A stretch of 64,000 bases of DNA from Pseudomonas gessardii (GCF_001983165.1 NZ_MNPU01000006.1:62001-126000), one strand, 5' to 3'. Counted from the stretch's first letter, positions 35,762-45,282 are shown. Notes: generated by a model not told the origin, from the sequence alone. Made by a program: numbers and translations.

Positions 35762-36517
35762 ATGAATAAACTTCCTCAGATTACCCTGGCGTTCTGGGTC
35801 ATGAAAATCTGTGCGACCACCCTTGGCGAGACCGCCGGGGACTTGTTGTCGATGACCTTGAACGTTGGCTATGCCATCAGCTCGATGATCCTGCTCAGCG
35901 TGTTCCTCATCACCTTGCTGACGCAGTTATGGTCGAAAACCTACAACCCGGTGCTGTACTGGATCGTGATCCTGTCGACCAGCACGGCGGGCACCACCAT
36001 GTCTGACTTTATGGACCGTACCCTGGGCCTGGGGTACGCCTCCGGTTCGATGATCCTGATTGTCCTGTTGCTGATGGTCTTCGCCCTCTGGCACTTGAGC
36101 GGCAACTCGCTGAACGTCAACAAGGCGCAGACCCCGCGCGGCGAGCTGTTCTACTGGGTGGCGATCCTGCTCTCCAACACCCTGGGCACGGCACTGGGGG
36201 ACTTTTTGGCTGACGACTCGGGGCTGGGCTTTGCTGGCGGCGCCCTGTTGATCGGCGCGAGCATCCTGCTGGTGGTGGCGCTCAAGTACTGCACAACGGT
36301 TTCGTCGGTGGTGCTGTTCTGGGTGGCGTTTGTCTTGACCCGGCCCTTTGGCGCGACCCTGGGGGATTTTTTGACCAAGCCCTACGAAAAGGGCGGCCTG
36401 GACTTTGGCACCGTTGGCTCGTCGGCGGTGCTGGCGGCGGTGCTGCTGGTGATGATCGCCGGTGCCTGGTATGTGCAGCGCAGGGATAGCCGCCAGCCGC
36501 TGGCAGAGCTGTCCTGA
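35762..36517 (+). CDS. COG4705-type membrane protein made of four internal repeats
   Basis: The 251-residue protein is almost entirely hydrophobic. It consists of four tandem units of about 60 residues, each starting with an aromatic pair (FWVMK, YWIVI, YWVAI, FWVAF) followed by the pattern T-x-G-x-x-x-x-D-(F/L) (TLGETAGDLL, TAGTTMSDFM, TLGTALGDFL, PFGATLGDFL). Each unit likely contributes two membrane helices, giving about eight. The conserved polar TxG...D within the membrane suggests an ion or substrate path, but no function is established. ATG 35762. A bidirectional terminator follows. Confidence 0.8.
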   Translation: MNKLPQITLAFWVMKICATTLGETAGDLLSMTLNVGYAISSMILLSVFLITLLTQLWSKTYNPVLYWIVILSTSTAGTTMSDFMDRTLGLGYASGSMILIVLLLMVFALWHLSGNSLNVNKAQTPRGELFYWVAILLSNTLGTALGDFLADDSGLGFAGGALLIGASILLVVALKYCTTVSSVVLFWVAFVLTRPFGATLGDFLTKPYEKGGLDFGTVGSSAVLAAVLLVMIAGAWYVQRRDSRQPLAELS

Positions 36518-36524
36518 CGGGATG

Positions 36525-36565
36525 AAAAAAGGGGCCATGTCACTCGATGACATGGCCCCTTTTTT
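36525..36565. terminator. bidirectional terminator between the repeat membrane protein and kgtP
   Basis: AAAAAAGGGGCCATGTCA and TGACATGGCCCCTTTTTT form a perfect long stem with a CTCGA loop, with A and T tracts on either side, so it serves both convergent genes. Confidence 0.92.
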
Positions 36566-36580
36566 ATACCCGGCGAATGC

Positions 36581-37900
36581 TTAGTCCGTGGTAATCCGTG
36601 AATGCTTGCGTGTGTCCTTCATGGTCACGTAGACCACCAGCGACACGGCAATACAAGCGGTCACGTACCAGTAGTAGCCGGTCTCCATGCCGACACTCTT
36701 GAACCACAGTGCGATGTATTCGGCGGTGCCGCCGAAGATCGACACGGTCAGTGCGTACGGCAGGCCGACACCCAGGGCGCGAATTTCGGTAGGGAACAGC
36801 TCGGCCTTCACCACGGCGTTGATCGAGGTGTAGCCGCTGACGATGATCAGCGCGGCCATGATCAGGAAGAACGCCCCCCACCAAGTCTGGATGGTGTGCA
36901 GGGTGGTGAGGATCGGCACGGTGAACAGCGTACCGAGGATGCCGAAGGCGATCAGGATCGGTCGGCGACCGACCTTGTCCGACAGGCCACCGATAATCGG
37001 TTGCAGGCACATGAACAGGAACAGCGTGGCCGCCGAAATGGTGGTGGAGTCGGAAATGCTCATGCCGACGGTGTTCACCAGGTATTTCTGCATGTAGGTG
37101 GTGTAGGTGTAGAAGGCCAGGGTGCCGCCCATGGTCAGGCCGACCACGGTCATCAGTTCCTTGGGGTGGCGCATCAAGGTGCGCATCGCGCTTTCCTTGG
37201 CTTTTTCCTTCTTGGTGAACGACTCGGTTTCTTCCATGCCGCGACGCAGGTACAGGGCCACGACCGCGCACAGGGCACCGATGGCAAACGGGATACGCCA
37301 GCCCCAGGCATACAGCTCTTCGGTGGTGAGGACCTGTTGCAGCACGATCAGCACCGCCAGCGCGATGAGCTGGCCGGAGATCAGGGTCACATACTGGAAG
37401 CTGGAGAAGAAACCGCGACGTTCCTTGGTCGCCATTTCACTCAGGTAGGTGGCCGAGGTGCCGTATTCGCCACCGACCGACAGGCCTTGCAGCAAGCGGG
37501 CAAACACCAGCAGGATCGGTGCGCCGACACCGATGGTTTCATAACCCGGGCTCAGGGCAATGATCAGCGAGCCGAAGCACATCAGCAGTACCGAAGCCAT
37601 CAACGCGGCTTTACGGCCTGCGCGGTCGGCGTAGAGGCCCATCAGCCAGCCGCCGATCGGGCGCATCAAAAAGCCTACGGCGAAGATCGCGGCGGTGTTG
37701 AGCAGTTGGGCAGTGGTATCGCCCTTGGGGAAGAAGGCTTTGGCAAAGTACAGGGAGAAGGCGGCGTAGACGTACCAGTCGTACCACTCGACCATGTTGC
37801 CGACCGAACCGCTGAAGATCGACTTGATGCGGCTGGAGGTGCTGCGTTCTTGCGCCGGCGCAGCCGCCGACCCCAAGGGCAGGGAATTGGAGTTATCCAT
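36581..37900 (-). CDS. kgtP: alpha-ketoglutarate-type MFS permease
   Basis: The 439-residue transporter has twelve predicted helices and the metabolite:H+ symporter signatures GNMVEWYDWYVY, GLYADRAGRKAAL and RLLQGLSVGGEYGTSATYLS, closely resembling E. coli KgtP along its length. It would import C5-dicarboxylate with protons. The neighbouring sigma-54 response regulator and sensor kinase on the same strand are candidate regulators, as MifSR controls alpha-ketoglutarate uptake in P. aeruginosa. Start ATG 37900 follows AAGGATCC. Confidence 0.87.
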   Translation of the reverse strand: MDNSNSLPLGSAAAPAQERSTSSRIKSIFSGSVGNMVEWYDWYVYAAFSLYFAKAFFPKGDTTAQLLNTAAIFAVGFLMRPIGGWLMGLYADRAGRKAALMASVLLMCFGSLIIALSPGYETIGVGAPILLVFARLLQGLSVGGEYGTSATYLSEMATKERRGFFSSFQYVTLISGQLIALAVLIVLQQVLTTEELYAWGWRIPFAIGALCAVVALYLRRGMEETESFTKKEKAKESAMRTLMRHPKELMTVVGLTMGGTLAFYTYTTYMQKYLVNTVGMSISDSTTISAATLFLFMCLQPIIGGLSDKVGRRPILIAFGILGTLFTVPILTTLHTIQTWWGAFFLIMAALIIVSGYTSINAVVKAELFPTEIRALGVGLPYALTVSIFGGTAEYIALWFKSVGMETGYYWYVTACIAVSLVVYVTMKDTRKHSRITTD

Positions 37901-38076
37901 TGAAGGATCCTTTATATGTCATTGTTTTTGTGGAGCGCGCGTGGGCGCAGCCTGGCTGGAGCTATAGCAGGAGCTGTGCCAAGTAGGTGAGGGCCCGGTC
38001 TAGAGGGGTTTTCGGATATTTCTGAGCGGAAAATCGCTGATGGTTTTTTGCTTATGAGCGGAAATCCGCCGACGCT

Positions 38077-38517
38077 GATCGTACCCACGCTCTGCGTGGG
38101 AACGCTTCCTGTGACGCTCTGCGTCACGGACGCGGAGCGTCCTGGGCTGCATTCCCACGCGGAGCGTGGGAACGATCGGGTTAGAGAAAGGTTTCCCGGG
38201 TCAGGCCATGGCGCTGCATCTTTGATCGTACCCACGCTCTGCGTGGGAACGCTTCCTGTGACGCTCTGCGTCACGGACGCGGAGCGTCCTGGGCTGCATT
38301 CCCACGCGGAGCGTGGGAACGATCGGGTTAGAGAAAGGTTTCCCGGGTCAGGCCATGGCGCTGCATCTTTGATCGTACCCACGCTCTGCGTGGGAACGCT
38401 TCCTGTGACGCTCTGCGTCACGGACGCGGAGCGTCCTGGGCTGCATTCCCACGCGGAGCGTGGGAACGATCGGGTTAGAGAAAGGCTTCCCGGGTCAGGC
38501 CATGGCGCTGCATCTTT
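38077..38517. repeat. three tandem copies of a 147-bp unit overlapping a gene 3' end
   Basis: Units start at 38077, 38224 and 38371. Units 1 and 2 are identical; unit 3 differs by one base (C at 38486 versus T). Each unit holds nested palindromes (CCACGCTCTGCGTGG, GACGCTCTGCGTC, CCCACGCGGAGCGTGGG) and the last 43 bp of the adjacent response-regulator gene including its stop. Only unit 3 is the real gene end. The unit length is a multiple of three, so spurious frames stay open on both strands. The flank 37901-38076 holds no gene. Confidence 0.95.
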
Positions 38518-39800
38518 TCATTGAAGGTACGCCGTGGCAGTTGCAACTCGGCCAGCACCGCCTTGATATCGCCCTTGTGCCGGGTCAGCGCGGCTTTGAG
38601 GCAATGGGCCTCGAACGCTTCCTGCTGCGCCGCCAGGGATTGCCCGGCTTCGATACCTTCCGGCTCCGGCTCGCCCAGGCCCAGCACCTGGCGTTCGGCA
38701 ACGTTGGCCAGTTCGCGCACGTTACCGGGCCAGTCATGGCTGAGCAGCCGCCCCAGCTGCGGCCCGCTGAGGGGCGCGGCCTCGCGGCCCAGGCGTTCGG
38801 CGGCGCCCTGGGTAAAGTGCTCGAACAGCAGCGGGATATCTTCGCGGCGCTCACGTAGCGGCGGCAGGCGCAGTTGCGCCACGGTCAGGCGGTAGGCCAG
38901 GTCTTCGCGAAAACGCCCGGCACGGGCTTCGTCCAGCAGGTCGGGCTTGGTCGCGGCGATGATGCGCAGGTCGACCTTGATGCTCTGGTTCGAGCCCAGG
39001 CGCTCCAGCTTCTGTTCCTGCAACACCCGCAGCAGCTTCACCTGCTGGGCCAGGGGCATGCTTTCGATCTCATCGAGAAACAGCGTACCGCCGTCGGCGT
39101 ACTCCAGCTTGCCGATCCGCTTGCCCTGGGCGCCGGTGAAGGCGCCGCTTTCATGGCCGAACAGTTCGGCTTCAAACAGTTGCTCGGGAATCGCCGCACA
39201 GTTGAGCGCGACAAACGGCTTCTTCGCCCGGGGCCCGAAGTCATGCAGGCAACGGGCGACCAGTTCCTTGCCGCTGCCGGTCTCGCCGCGGATCAGTACG
39301 TTGACCGGCAAGGCCGCAAGGTCCAGCACCTGGCGTCGCAGGTTCTGCAGGCTGCGCGACACCCCGAGCAGGCTTGACTCCAGTTTGGCCCGATGATCGG
39401 CCTGTTGGTGCAGGCGGCGGTTTTCCAGGATCAGCCCGCGCTTGTCCAGGGCCCGGCGCAGGCTGGCGAGCAGGGCGTCGGGGCTGAAGGGCTTTTCCAG
39501 GAAGTCGTAGGCCCCGTCGCGCATGGCTTCGACGGCCATGGGCACGTCGCCATGACCGGTCAGCAGGATCACCGGCAGGTCGCCATCGCGCCGTTGCACC
39601 TCGGCCAGCAGCTCCAGGCCGCTGAGGCCCGGCATGCGCACATCGCTGAGAATCACCCCGGGAAAATCCCTGGGCAGGTGGGCCAGGCAGTCCTCGGCAC
39701 GGCTGAACAGCTGCACGGCGAACCCGGAGAGGCTCAGCCACTGTTCCACGGCCGTGCGGATGCTGGCCTCGTCATCCACCACGATCACTGCGTTGAGCAT
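38475..39800 (-). CDS. sigma-54-dependent response regulator (DctD/MifR type)
   Basis: The 441-residue protein has a receiver with Asp53 ([11 protein letters not shown]), a sigma-54 AAA+ domain with Walker A GETGSGKE, the polymerase-contact loop [10 protein letters not shown] and Walker [11 protein letters not shown], and a C-terminal Fis-type helix-turn-helix ([20 protein letters not shown]). It activates sigma-54 promoters after phosphorylation by the upstream kinase, whose end it overlaps by 16 bases. With a KgtP-type permease beside it, C4/C5-dicarboxylate control is likely. Its last codons lie inside the third copy of the 147-bp tandem unit. Confidence 0.9.
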   Translation of the reverse strand: MLNAVIVVDDEASIRTAVEQWLSLSGFAVQLFSRAEDCLAHLPRDFPGVILSDVRMPGLSGLELLAEVQRRDGDLPVILLTGHGDVPMAVEAMRDGAYDFLEKPFSPDALLASLRRALDKRGLILENRRLHQQADHRAKLESSLLGVSRSLQNLRRQVLDLAALPVNVLIRGETGSGKELVARCLHDFGPRAKKPFVALNCAAIPEQLFEAELFGHESGAFTGAQGKRIGKLEYADGGTLFLDEIESMPLAQQVKLLRVLQEQKLERLGSNQSIKVDLRIIAATKPDLLDEARAGRFREDLAYRLTVAQLRLPPLRERREDIPLLFEHFTQGAAERLGREAAPLSGPQLGRLLSHDWPGNVRELANVAERQVLGLGEPEPEGIEAGQSLAAQQEAFEAHCLKAALTRHKGDIKAVLAELQLPRRTFNEKMQRHGLTREAFL

Positions 39801-41560
39801 AGGTCCGGCGCCTCCAGCGCGATGGGCAGGGTCAGGGTAAAGACGGCGCCGTCGTCCTGATTGGCAGCACTCAGACGCCCGCCCAGTTCATGCACGATAG
39901 CGTACGACACCGCCAACCCGAGCCCGAGCCCGTCACCCACCGGCTTGGTGGTGAAGAACGGGTCGAACACATTGTTCAGGTGTTCCTCGGCAATGCCGCC
40001 GCCGCTGTCACTGACGCTCAGGTGCCACAGTTGTTGATCGGCATGCAGGCGGATTTCCAGGCGTTTGCGCGGCTTGTTGGCCATGGCATCCAGGGCATTG
40101 CGTAGCAGGTTGATCAGCACTTGTTCCAGGCGGATGGCATCGCCGCGCACCCAGGCCGGGCGGGTCAGGTCGAGCACGGTGCCGATGGCTTCGTCGCGCA
40201 GGCGCGCGTCGAGCAAGTGCAGGGACTGATCGACCACGGTCGCCAGGTCCAGGCGTTCGCGTAGGCCGCTGGGGCTTTTACGGGCGAAGGTTTTCAGATG
40301 GCCAGTGAGGGCAGCCATGCGGGTGAGCATGTCGTCCAACGGCGTCAGCGCCTGGTAGGCGTCATCGATGCGCCCGTGATCGAGCAACAGGCGCAAGGTG
40401 GCCAGTTGCATGCGCTGGGCGGTCAGTGGCTGGTTGATTTCATGGGCCAGGGCCGCAGACATCTGCCCCAGCGCCGCCAGCTTGGCCGATTGCACCAGGC
40501 CATCCTGGGCGGTGCGCAAGGCGCGGGTGCGTTCCTCCACCAGGCGCTCCAGTTCTTCGCGGCTACGCTGGCGCAAACGGGCCAGGCGCCAGCGCTGGCT
40601 GAGGAACAGCACCAGGAACACCAGGGTCAACCACAGGCCTGCTGCGGCGAGGCCGGCGTTGCGCTGGTCTTCAAAGGCCACCTGAGGCTTGCGCAGCAGG
40701 TGCAGGGTCCAGCCTTCGGCTTTGAGGGGCAGGGATTCCCAGATGTAGTCGGCGTTGCCTTCGGGCCCGGCCACGCGCATCAGATGGCTGTTTTCGTCAA
40801 AACGCTGCAGGGTCTGGGTGTCCAGGGGCAGCAGTTGTTTTTTGTCGTATTGACGGGTGGCCTGCAGTTCGGCGTGGTCGTTGGCCGACAACGGGCGCAG
40901 GTTGCGGTATCGCCATCCGGGTTTATTGGCGATAAACACAATGCCCCGGGCATCGCTGACCAGCAGCAGGTCATCGCCCTGGGCCCATTCGCGCTCCAGC
41001 TCCGGGAACTCCAGTTTCACCACCATGGCGCCGAGAAACTGCTCCTGCTCATCCAGCACCGCGCTGGAGAGGAAGTACCCCGGAATCCCGGTGGTCACCC
41101 CCACCGCATAAAAGCGCCCGGTGCCCTGGCTGCGGGTCTGGCTGAAATAGGGGCGAAACGCATAGTTGTGGCCGACATAGCTGCTGGGCAGGCGCCAGTT
41201 GCTGGCCGCCACGGCCAGGCCGGTGCGGTCCATCAACTCCAGGGTCGACGACTGCGCGGCACCGTTGATGCGTTCCAGTTTATGGTTGAGCACGTCCTGG
41301 GTTGCCGGATCCAGCGGGCCTTTCAGGGCGCGGATCATTTCCGAGTCCAGGGCCAGCACGGCGGGCAGGGCGCGGTAACGTTCAATCAGGGTGTGCAGGG
41401 AGTTGGCATACAGCGCCAACTGCTGGTTCGCGCGGCCGGCGTCGTCCACCAGGGCCTGGCGTTCAGCCTGGCGCATGGCGAGGGCGGCGGCCAGGACGGC
41501 GCCGGCGATAATCAGCAGGGAGTAGAAGGTCAAACGCAATGGGCGAGGGATCGCGATCAT
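39785..41560 (-). CDS. sensor histidine kinase with periplasmic dCache domain (DctB/MifS type)
   Basis: The 591-residue kinase has helix 1 at about residues 10-28, a periplasmic Cache sensor of about 270 residues (with FRPYFSQTRSQGTGRFYAVG and YFLSSAVLD), helix 2 near 305-325, a cytoplasmic coiled coil, an H-box (ALAHEINQPLTAQRMQL) and ATP boxes (DSGGGIAEE, GDGLGLGLAV). Sensors of this type bind C4 or C5 dicarboxylates. ATG 41560 is preferred to the in-frame ATG at 41602 because helix 1 then directly follows a short basic head. Coupled to the response regulator by a 16-base overlap. Confidence 0.88.
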   Translation of the reverse strand: MIAIPRPLRLTFYSLLIIAGAVLAAALAMRQAERQALVDDAGRANQQLALYANSLHTLIERYRALPAVLALDSEMIRALKGPLDPATQDVLNHKLERINGAAQSSTLELMDRTGLAVAASNWRLPSSYVGHNYAFRPYFSQTRSQGTGRFYAVGVTTGIPGYFLSSAVLDEQEQFLGAMVVKLEFPELEREWAQGDDLLLVSDARGIVFIANKPGWRYRNLRPLSANDHAELQATRQYDKKQLLPLDTQTLQRFDENSHLMRVAGPEGNADYIWESLPLKAEGWTLHLLRKPQVAFEDQRNAGLAAAGLWLTLVFLVLFLSQRWRLARLRQRSREELERLVEERTRALRTAQDGLVQSAKLAALGQMSAALAHEINQPLTAQRMQLATLRLLLDHGRIDDAYQALTPLDDMLTRMAALTGHLKTFARKSPSGLRERLDLATVVDQSLHLLDARLRDEAIGTVLDLTRPAWVRGDAIRLEQVLINLLRNALDAMANKPRKRLEIRLHADQQLWHLSVSDSGGGIAEEHLNNVFDPFFTTKPVGDGLGLGLAVSYAIVHELGGRLSAANQDDGAVFTLTLPIALEAPDLCSTQ

Positions 41561-41628
41561 ACGAGAATGAACAGCTGCAGTAGGGGGCGAGCACCATAAC
41601 ATGCGCAGTACTTGTGGCGAGTGAGCTT

Positions 41629-41716
41629 GTGTGGGAGCAGGCTTGCCCGCGATAGCATCACCTTGGTGTTACTGAGACACCGAGGCGCCTGCATCGCGGG
41701 CAAGCCCGCTCCCACA
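41629..41716. repeat. REPIN R7
   Basis: Left arm GTGGGAGCAGGCTTGCCCGC, right arm GCGGGCAAGCCCGCTCCCAC, spacer AGCATCACCTTGG...CCGAGGCGCCTGC. The spacer resembles that of R1 and R2 although the arms belong to the other subfamily. Confidence 0.9.
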
Positions 41717-41754
41717 AAAAAAGGCGACTGTGGCATGCAGCCACAGTCGCCTTT
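41717..41754 (-). terminator. terminator of the fumarase gene
   Basis: AAAGGCGACTGTGGC and GCCACAGTCGCC form a long stem; read leftward it ends in TTTTTTT. It starts about 20 bp after the fumarase stop. Confidence 0.85.
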
Positions 41755-41772
41755 ATCTCTGCAGGAGGGGGC

Positions 41773-43296
41773 TTACTGCACTTCTACCGCCAGGCTCTCA
41801 CTGATCTTTTGCTGCCAGATAGCAGGACCGGTGATGTGGACCGACTCGCCCTTGCTGTCGACGGCAACAGTGACCGGCATGTCCTTGACGTCAAACTCGT
41901 AGATCGCTTCCATGCCCAGTTCGGCGAAGGCCACCACGCGCGACTGCTTGATCGCTTGCGCCACCAGGTAAGCCGCGCCGCCCACGGCCATCAGGTACAC
42001 GGCCTTGTGGTCCTTGATCGCTTCGATGGCGGTCGGGCCGCGCTCGGATTTGCCGATCATGCCCAACAGGCCGGTTTGTTCGAGGATCTGGCGGGTGAAC
42101 TTGTCCATCCGCGTAGCAGTGGTCGGGCCAGCCGGGCCAACCACTTCTTCGCGCACCGGATCGACCGGGCCGACGTAGTAGATGAAACGACCCTTGAGGT
42201 CCACCGGCAGGGTTTCACCCTTGTTCAGCATCTCGACCATGCGCTTGTGCGCCGCGTCGCGACCGGTGAGCATCTTGCCATTGAGCAGTACGGTTTCGCC
42301 CGGTTTCCAGCTTTGTACGTCTTGCGGGGTCAGGGTGTCGAGGTTGACGCGGCGCGCCGACGGGCCGGCTTCCCAGACGATTTGCGGGTACGCGTCCAGC
42401 GGTGGCGCTTCGAGCGAGGCCGGACCGGAACCGTCGAGCACGAAGTGCGCGTGACGGGTGGCGGCGCAGTTGGGGATCATGCACACCGGCAGGGAGGCGG
42501 CGTGGGTCGGGTAATCCATGATCTTCACGTCGAGCACGGTGGTCAGGCCACCCAGGCCCTGGGCGCCGATCCCCAGTTGGTTGACCTTCTCGAACAGCTC
42601 CAGGCGCATCTCTTCGATACGGTTGGAGGGGCCGCGCTTTTTCAGCTCGTGGATGTCGATGGATTCCATCAACACTTCCTTGGCCATGACGGCGGCTTTC
42701 TCGGCGGTGCCGCCGATACCAATACCGAGCATGCCCGGTGGGCACCAGCCGGCGCCCATGGTCGGTACGGTCTTGAGCACCCAGTCGACGATGGAGTCGG
42801 ACGGGTTGAGCATGGCCATTTTCGACTTGTTCTCGGAACCACCGCCCTTGGCGGCCACGTCCACTTCCACGGTGTTACCCGGGACGATGGAGTAGTGGAT
42901 CACGGCCGGGGTGTTGTCCTTGGTGTTTTTGCGCGCGCCGGCCGGGTCGGCGAGGATCGAGGCGCGCAGGACATTTTCCGGCAGGTTGTAGGCGCGACGC
43001 ACGCCTTCGTTGATCATGTCGTCCAGGCCCATGGTGGCGCCATCCCAGCGCACATCCATACCCACGCGCACGAACACGGTGACGATCCCGGTGTCCTGGC
43101 AGATCGGGCGGTGGCCGGTGGCACACATGCGCGAGTTGATCAGGATCTGCGCCATGGAGTCACGGGCAGCCGGCGATTCTTCGCGCAGGTAGGCCTCGTG
43201 CATCGCCTGGATGAAGTCAACGGGGTGGTAGTAGGAAATGAATTGCAGGGCGTCGGCAACGCTCTGAATCAGGTCGTCTTGCTTGATCACGGTCAT
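41773..43296 (-). CDS. fumA: fumarate hydratase, class I (iron-sulfur)
   Basis: The 507-residue enzyme interconverts fumarate and malate in the citric acid cycle using a 4Fe-4S cluster. It has the class I N-terminal half with CATGHRPICQDTG (cluster Cys) and GWCPPGMLGIGIGG, and the C-terminal swivelling half with TGRDAAHKRMVEML. ATG 43296 follows GAGGAG; an upstream in-frame start at 43323 is not needed. It resembles PAO1 PA4333 in length and context (divergent from a ferredoxin reductase gene). Confidence 0.94.
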   Translation of the reverse strand: MTVIKQDDLIQSVADALQFISYYHPVDFIQAMHEAYLREESPAARDSMAQILINSRMCATGHRPICQDTGIVTVFVRVGMDVRWDGATMGLDDMINEGVRRAYNLPENVLRASILADPAGARKNTKDNTPAVIHYSIVPGNTVEVDVAAKGGGSENKSKMAMLNPSDSIVDWVLKTVPTMGAGWCPPGMLGIGIGGTAEKAAVMAKEVLMESIDIHELKKRGPSNRIEEMRLELFEKVNQLGIGAQGLGGLTTVLDVKIMDYPTHAASLPVCMIPNCAATRHAHFVLDGSGPASLEAPPLDAYPQIVWEAGPSARRVNLDTLTPQDVQSWKPGETVLLNGKMLTGRDAAHKRMVEMLNKGETLPVDLKGRFIYYVGPVDPVREEVVGPAGPTTATRMDKFTRQILEQTGLLGMIGKSERGPTAIEAIKDHKAVYLMAVGGAAYLVAQAIKQSRVVAFAELGMEAIYEFDVKDMPVTVAVDSKGESVHITGPAIWQQKISESLAVEVQ

Positions 43297-43552
43297 GAGT
43301 CGCGCTCCTCTATAAGGGAACATTCAATAAAGGTGGCTTCAGATGGGGGTATCGGTCGCTGAAGCCACCTTTTCCAAGGCACGCCGGGTAGTGCTGGCGC
43401 GACGCTAAAAAGGCGCGGCAGTATAACCCGGTGCGATGGCCGATACACCCGACGATGGTCAAACTCTACCGATTGCGAACCGGCAGGCGCCGACCAGCCG
43501 GCGCCTATAAAAAGCAGTTACAGTGATCGTACATTTTGATTCGAGAGCTTTC

Positions 43553-44485
43553 ATGCCTGAACTGCACGTCGGCGAACGCCAGTGGTCGGTCGCCACCGGC
43601 AGCAATCTGCTGGACGCCTTGAACCAGGCCGGTGTGGCCGTGCCCTACAGTTGCCGGGCGGGCAGTTGCCATGCCTGCCTGGTGCGTTGTCGGGGCGAGG
43701 TCGAGGACAAGCAACCCGACGCCCTGAGCCCGGCCCAGCGCCAGGACGGCTGGCGCCTGGCCTGCCAATGCCAGGTCACGGGCGATGTGCAGGTTGAAGC
43801 CTTTGATCCCTTGCGCGACGGCACGGCGGCAACGGTGCTGGGCACAGACTGGTTGAGCCCGACGGTGTTGCGCCTGCGCCTGCAACCGGAACGTGGGCTG
43901 CGTTACCGGGCCGGCCAGCACTTGGTGTTGTGGGCCGGCGCGGTGGCGCGGCCTTATTCCCTGGCCAGCCTGCCCCAGGACGATCCGTTCCTGGAATTCC
44001 ACCTCGATTGTCGCTTGCCCGGCGAGTTCAGCGATCTTGCCCGGCAGCTACAGGCCGGTGATCAGCTACGCCTGGGGGAGTTGCGCGGCGGGGCGTTGCA
44101 CTATGATCCTGACTGGCAAGCCCGGCCATTGTGGCTGCTGGCATCCGGCACCGGCCTGGGCCCGTTGTGGGGGGTGTTGCGCGAAGCCCTGCGCCAGGAC
44201 CACCAGGGCGCCATCCGCGTGATTCACCTGGCCCATGAGACGGGCGGCCATTATCTGGCCGAGCCCCTGGCCCAGCTCGTGACCAGCCATGGCAACCTCA
44301 CCGTCGAGTTGTGGACGGCGGCGCAGTTGGCCGGTGCTTTGGCGCAACTGCGGCTTGTTTCCCGGCAAACCCTGGCCTTACTCTGCGGGCACCCCAGCAG
44401 TGTCGAGGCCTTTTCCAAGCGCCTGTTCCTGGCTGGCTTGCCGCGTAATCAACTGCTGGCCGATGTGTTCCTGCCCCGTGGTTGA
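43553..44485 (+). CDS. 2Fe-2S ferredoxin/flavin oxidoreductase (phenol hydroxylase reductase-like)
   Basis: The 310-residue protein fuses an N-terminal plant-type ferredoxin domain (CRAGSCHAC with the fourth Cys in ACQCQ) to an FAD domain (ARPYSLASLP, the RxYS motif) and an NAD domain (LLASGTGLGPLWGVL). It passes electrons from NAD(P)H via FAD to the 2Fe-2S centre and then to an unknown oxygenase or acceptor. ATG 43553 is chosen; a GTG at 43523 would add 10 residues. The enoyl-CoA hydratase gene follows 28 bp downstream, a conserved Pseudomonas order. Confidence 0.88.
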   Translation: MPELHVGERQWSVATGSNLLDALNQAGVAVPYSCRAGSCHACLVRCRGEVEDKQPDALSPAQRQDGWRLACQCQVTGDVQVEAFDPLRDGTAATVLGTDWLSPTVLRLRLQPERGLRYRAGQHLVLWAGAVARPYSLASLPQDDPFLEFHLDCRLPGEFSDLARQLQAGDQLRLGELRGGALHYDPDWQARPLWLLASGTGLGPLWGVLREALRQDHQGAIRVIHLAHETGGHYLAEPLAQLVTSHGNLTVELWTAAQLAGALAQLRLVSRQTLALLCGHPSSVEAFSKRLFLAGLPRNQLLADVFLPRG

Positions 44486-44513
44486 ACGCTGATGTCTACC
44501 TGCGAGACTCACC

Positions 44514-45263
44514 ATGACCGACGCCATTTTGCTGGAACGTGACCGTGGACTGCTGATCCTGCAGTTCAACCGCCCCGACAAGAAAAATGCCCTGACCCGT
44601 GCCATGTACTACCAGTTGGCCGAGGCGTTGGAGCAGGCTGATGCCGATAACACGGTCAATGCGGTGCTGATCCAGGGCAGCTGCGAGTGTTTTACCGCCG
44701 GCAACGACATTGGCGACTTCTTGCAACAACCGCCCACGGACCTGGACAGCCCACAGTTCCTCTTCATGAAAAGCTTGCTTAATTGTCGCAAACCGGTGAT
44801 TGCCGGCGTGGCCGGCGCTGCGGTGGGCATTGGCACCACGCTGTTGCTGCATTGCGACCTGGTGTATGTCAGCCGTGATGCCCGGTTGCGCATGCCGTTC
44901 GTCAACCTGGGGCTGTGCCCGGAATTTGGCTCCAGCCTGATCCTGCCGCGCTTGCTCGGGCATGCGAAAGCCGCTGAGTTGTTGCTGTTGGGCGAAGGGT
45001 TCAGCGGGGAGCAGGCTGCGCAGTGGGGGATTGCGACACAAGCGCTGGACAGCGGCGAAGCCGCCTTGGCCAAGGCGCGGGAGGTGGCCGAGCGTTTCGA
45101 GACTCTGGCGCCGGGGGCAGTACAAATCAGCAAGCAGTTGATGAAAAACGTCGACCGCGAGCAGTTGCGCCAGGTGATTGAGGCGGAGGGTGCATTGTTT
45201 ACCCAAAGGTTGCGGTCGCCGGAGGCGATTGCGGCGTTGTCGGGGTTTATTGCCCGGCGCTGA
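44514..45263 (+). CDS. enoyl-CoA hydratase/isomerase family protein
   Basis: The 249-residue crotonase-fold protein has the oxyanion-hole stretches SCECFTAGNDIGDFL and AGVAGAAVGIGTTLLLHCDL. The catalytic glutamates of true enoyl-CoA hydratases are not both obvious: the second region reads VNLGLCPEFGSSLILPRLLG. It could therefore be an isomerase or another crotonase activity. It probably acts in fatty-acid or aromatic acyl-CoA breakdown. Start ATG 44514. REPIN R8 follows. Confidence 0.87.
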   Translation: MTDAILLERDRGLLILQFNRPDKKNALTRAMYYQLAEALEQADADNTVNAVLIQGSCECFTAGNDIGDFLQQPPTDLDSPQFLFMKSLLNCRKPVIAGVAGAAVGIGTTLLLHCDLVYVSRDARLRMPFVNLGLCPEFGSSLILPRLLGHAKAAELLLLGEGFSGEQAAQWGIATQALDSGEAALAKAREVAERFETLAPGAVQISKQLMKNVDREQLRQVIEAEGALFTQRLRSPEAIAALSGFIARR

Positions 45264-45282
45264 AACTGAAGTGGCTGGACTG

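Noticed and set aside
38077..38517. CRISPR array
   Set aside because: Repeats are directly abutting 147-bp tandem copies with no unique spacers and no cas genes nearby.
41809..43362. 517-codon plus-strand open frame opposite fumarase
   Set aside because: Shadow frame; fumarase signatures and ribosome site are on the minus strand.
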